A DNA stretch of 64,000 bases, taken from Myxococcus qinghaiensis. Lineage in GTDB: Bacteria; Myxococcota; Myxococcia; Myxococcales; Myxococcaceae. The notes under the pieces are model-generated. The model made no database searches. It was not told the origin of the DNA and saw only the letters and a program-made list of their open reading frames with translations. Shown here one piece after another: positions 63,264 through 64,000 of this stretch; within the stretch, counting starts at the first letter, position 1; the number at the start of each line of letters is the position of its first letter. Position numbers and translations under genes: made by a program. The DNA lies in assembly GCF_024198215.1 (NCBI RefSeq), contig NZ_JAKCFA010000001.1:558001-622000 (forward strand), in the 5' to 3' direction.

Positions 63264-64000
63264 CGGGAGCGCTTGGGCGGCGAGGGCGTCCTCGCCGCCA
63301 CCCGGGTGAAGGCGCCGTCCTCGCCGCTCGACGTCGCGGCCTGGAACATCGCCTCGCGCAGCCAGATGTGGCCCGGGTCGGAGTCTCGCGAGGCATGCCA
63401 GCGCATCGCGATGCTCTCCGCGCTCAAGGCCAGGGGCGGAGGACTCACGCTCAAGCCAAAGGCCTTCGCGCTCGCCAGGGCCGAGCGGCGGGGCAGCAGG
63501 CCGAGCAGCCGCGCGCCACGCAGCAGATGCGGCACGCTGAGCGCATGGGTCGTCTGCACGGCCACGCGGCGGCGCAGTCGGAGCCGGGCGAGCGCGTCAT
63601 CCACCGCGTCGCTGGAGTCCGCCCGCCGTGACACGCGGACATGCGGAATGGAGAGGAAGTCCTCCAGGGACAGCGGCGTGTCCACCCGTACGGTGCCCGG
63701 GTCGAACACCACCAGGTAGCCCCCGGCGCAGAACAGCCGCAGCTTGTGATGCGGGGCCTGCTCCAGGGGCGGGCCCACCAGCAGGTCCAACGTGCCGTCA
63801 TCCAGCATCGCCAGGCCCTGGGCCTCCTGGAGCGGCGAGAGGGAGAGGGTGACGCCGGGCGCCTCTTCGGCGACGAGCGCGAGCAGCGGCGGCATCAGCG
63901 CGGACTCCAGCCCATCCGACAGGCTCACGCGGAAGTGGCGCTCCTGCGTGGCGGGGTCGAAGGGGCGCTGGGTGAGGATGCCTTGGAGGCACGCGAGCGC
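63182..64000 (-). CDS. LysR-family transcriptional regulator, 3' part (N-terminus outside window)
   Basis: The frame is open to the window end at 64000, giving 273 codons including stop; the N-terminal HTH lies outside. The visible part is a LysR substrate-binding domain (FRVSLSDGLESALMPPLLALVAEEAPGVTLSLSPLQEAQGLAMLDDGTLDLLVGP, HKLRLFCAGGYLVVFDPGTV, VQTTHALSVPHLLRGARLLGLLPRR). The last ~80 residues are longer than usual and overlap the cyclase-family gene by 82 bases on the opposite strand. Its target may be the neighbouring cyclase-family gene, by proximity only. Confidence 0.85.
   Translation of the reverse strand, partial: ALACLQGILTQRPFDPATQERHFRVSLSDGLESALMPPLLALVAEEAPGVTLSLSPLQEAQGLAMLDDGTLDLLVGPPLEQAPHHKLRLFCAGGYLVVFDPGTVRVDTPLSLEDFLSIPHVRVSRRADSSDAVDDALARLRLRRRVAVQTTHALSVPHLLRGARLLGLLPRRSALASAKAFGLSVSPPPLALSAESIAMRWHASRDSDPGHIWLREAMFQAATSSGEDGAFTRVAARTPSPPKRSRQKVAMGLTGEPVPPSMARGAMLRRKS

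Overview
This is chromosomal sequence from a high-GC delta-proteobacterial-type genome, almost certainly a myxobacterium (Myxococcota, suborder Cystobacterineae). The best evidence is a CglB-type gliding lipoprotein (25292-26581) and a Tgl-type pilus lipoprotein (47051-47812). Supporting signs are two Ser/Thr protein kinases beside an FHA-bearing sigma-54 activator, and many lipoproteins and secreted proteins of unknown function. I cannot fix the genus from the sequence. No insertion sequence, prophage, CRISPR array or replication origin is visible, and coding density is high.

Layout. 1-5.3 kb: the 5' part of metF (minus), then the glycine cleavage genes gcvT-gcvH-gcvP (plus), closed by a strong terminator; together these are one-carbon/folate functions. 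5.3-11.4 kb: a CDF metal exporter, a TonB-like protein and a SpoIID-family lipoprotein (minus), then a secreted beta-helix protein (plus) and tRNA-Cys (minus), which share a bidirectional terminator. 11.5-14.8 kb: acyl-CoA dehydrogenase, a small rhodanese-like protein, aspartate-semialdehyde dehydrogenase and a 7Fe ferredoxin. 14.8-24.6 kb: mostly minus-strand genes (a hypothetical, a secreted hypothetical, an MFS permease, HrpB helicase, a repeat-tailed protein, a HAD phosphatase, a HEAT protein) with one GNAT acetyltransferase on plus. 24.6-29 kb: DsrE-like protein, CglB, a RimK-like ATP-grasp ligase, a small periplasmic DsbD-N-like protein and the RlmB rRNA methyltransferase.

29-43.8 kb is the core gene-expression locus: tRNA-Thr, tRNA-Tyr, tRNA-Gly, tRNA-Thr, tuf, rpmG, tRNA-Trp, secE, nusG, rplK, rplA, rplJ, rplL, rpoB, rpoC. 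It has clear leader and attenuator structures before rplK, before rplJ, between rplL and rpoB, between rpoB and rpoC, and after rpoC. 43.9-50 kb: two phasin-like coiled-coil proteins, a lytic transglycosylase, a secreted hypothetical, a small hypothetical, Tgl, a membrane-anchored HTH protein, RecO and a PfkB sugar kinase.

50-64 kb is accessory: a beta-propeller lipoprotein, an OPT-family transporter, a 1292-residue kinase/ATPase/TPR protein, a cysteine-rich lipoprotein overlapping a second kinase, a convergent FHA/sigma-54 activator, a secreted cyclase-family hydrolase and a truncated LysR regulator. The kinase-lipoprotein-kinase-FHA activator group (53.4-61.8 kb) is the best candidate for an undescribed signalling module. 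The proposed logic is inference: an envelope lipoprotein is paired with a cytoplasmic kinase, and phosphothreonine is read by the FHA domain to drive sigma-54 transcription.
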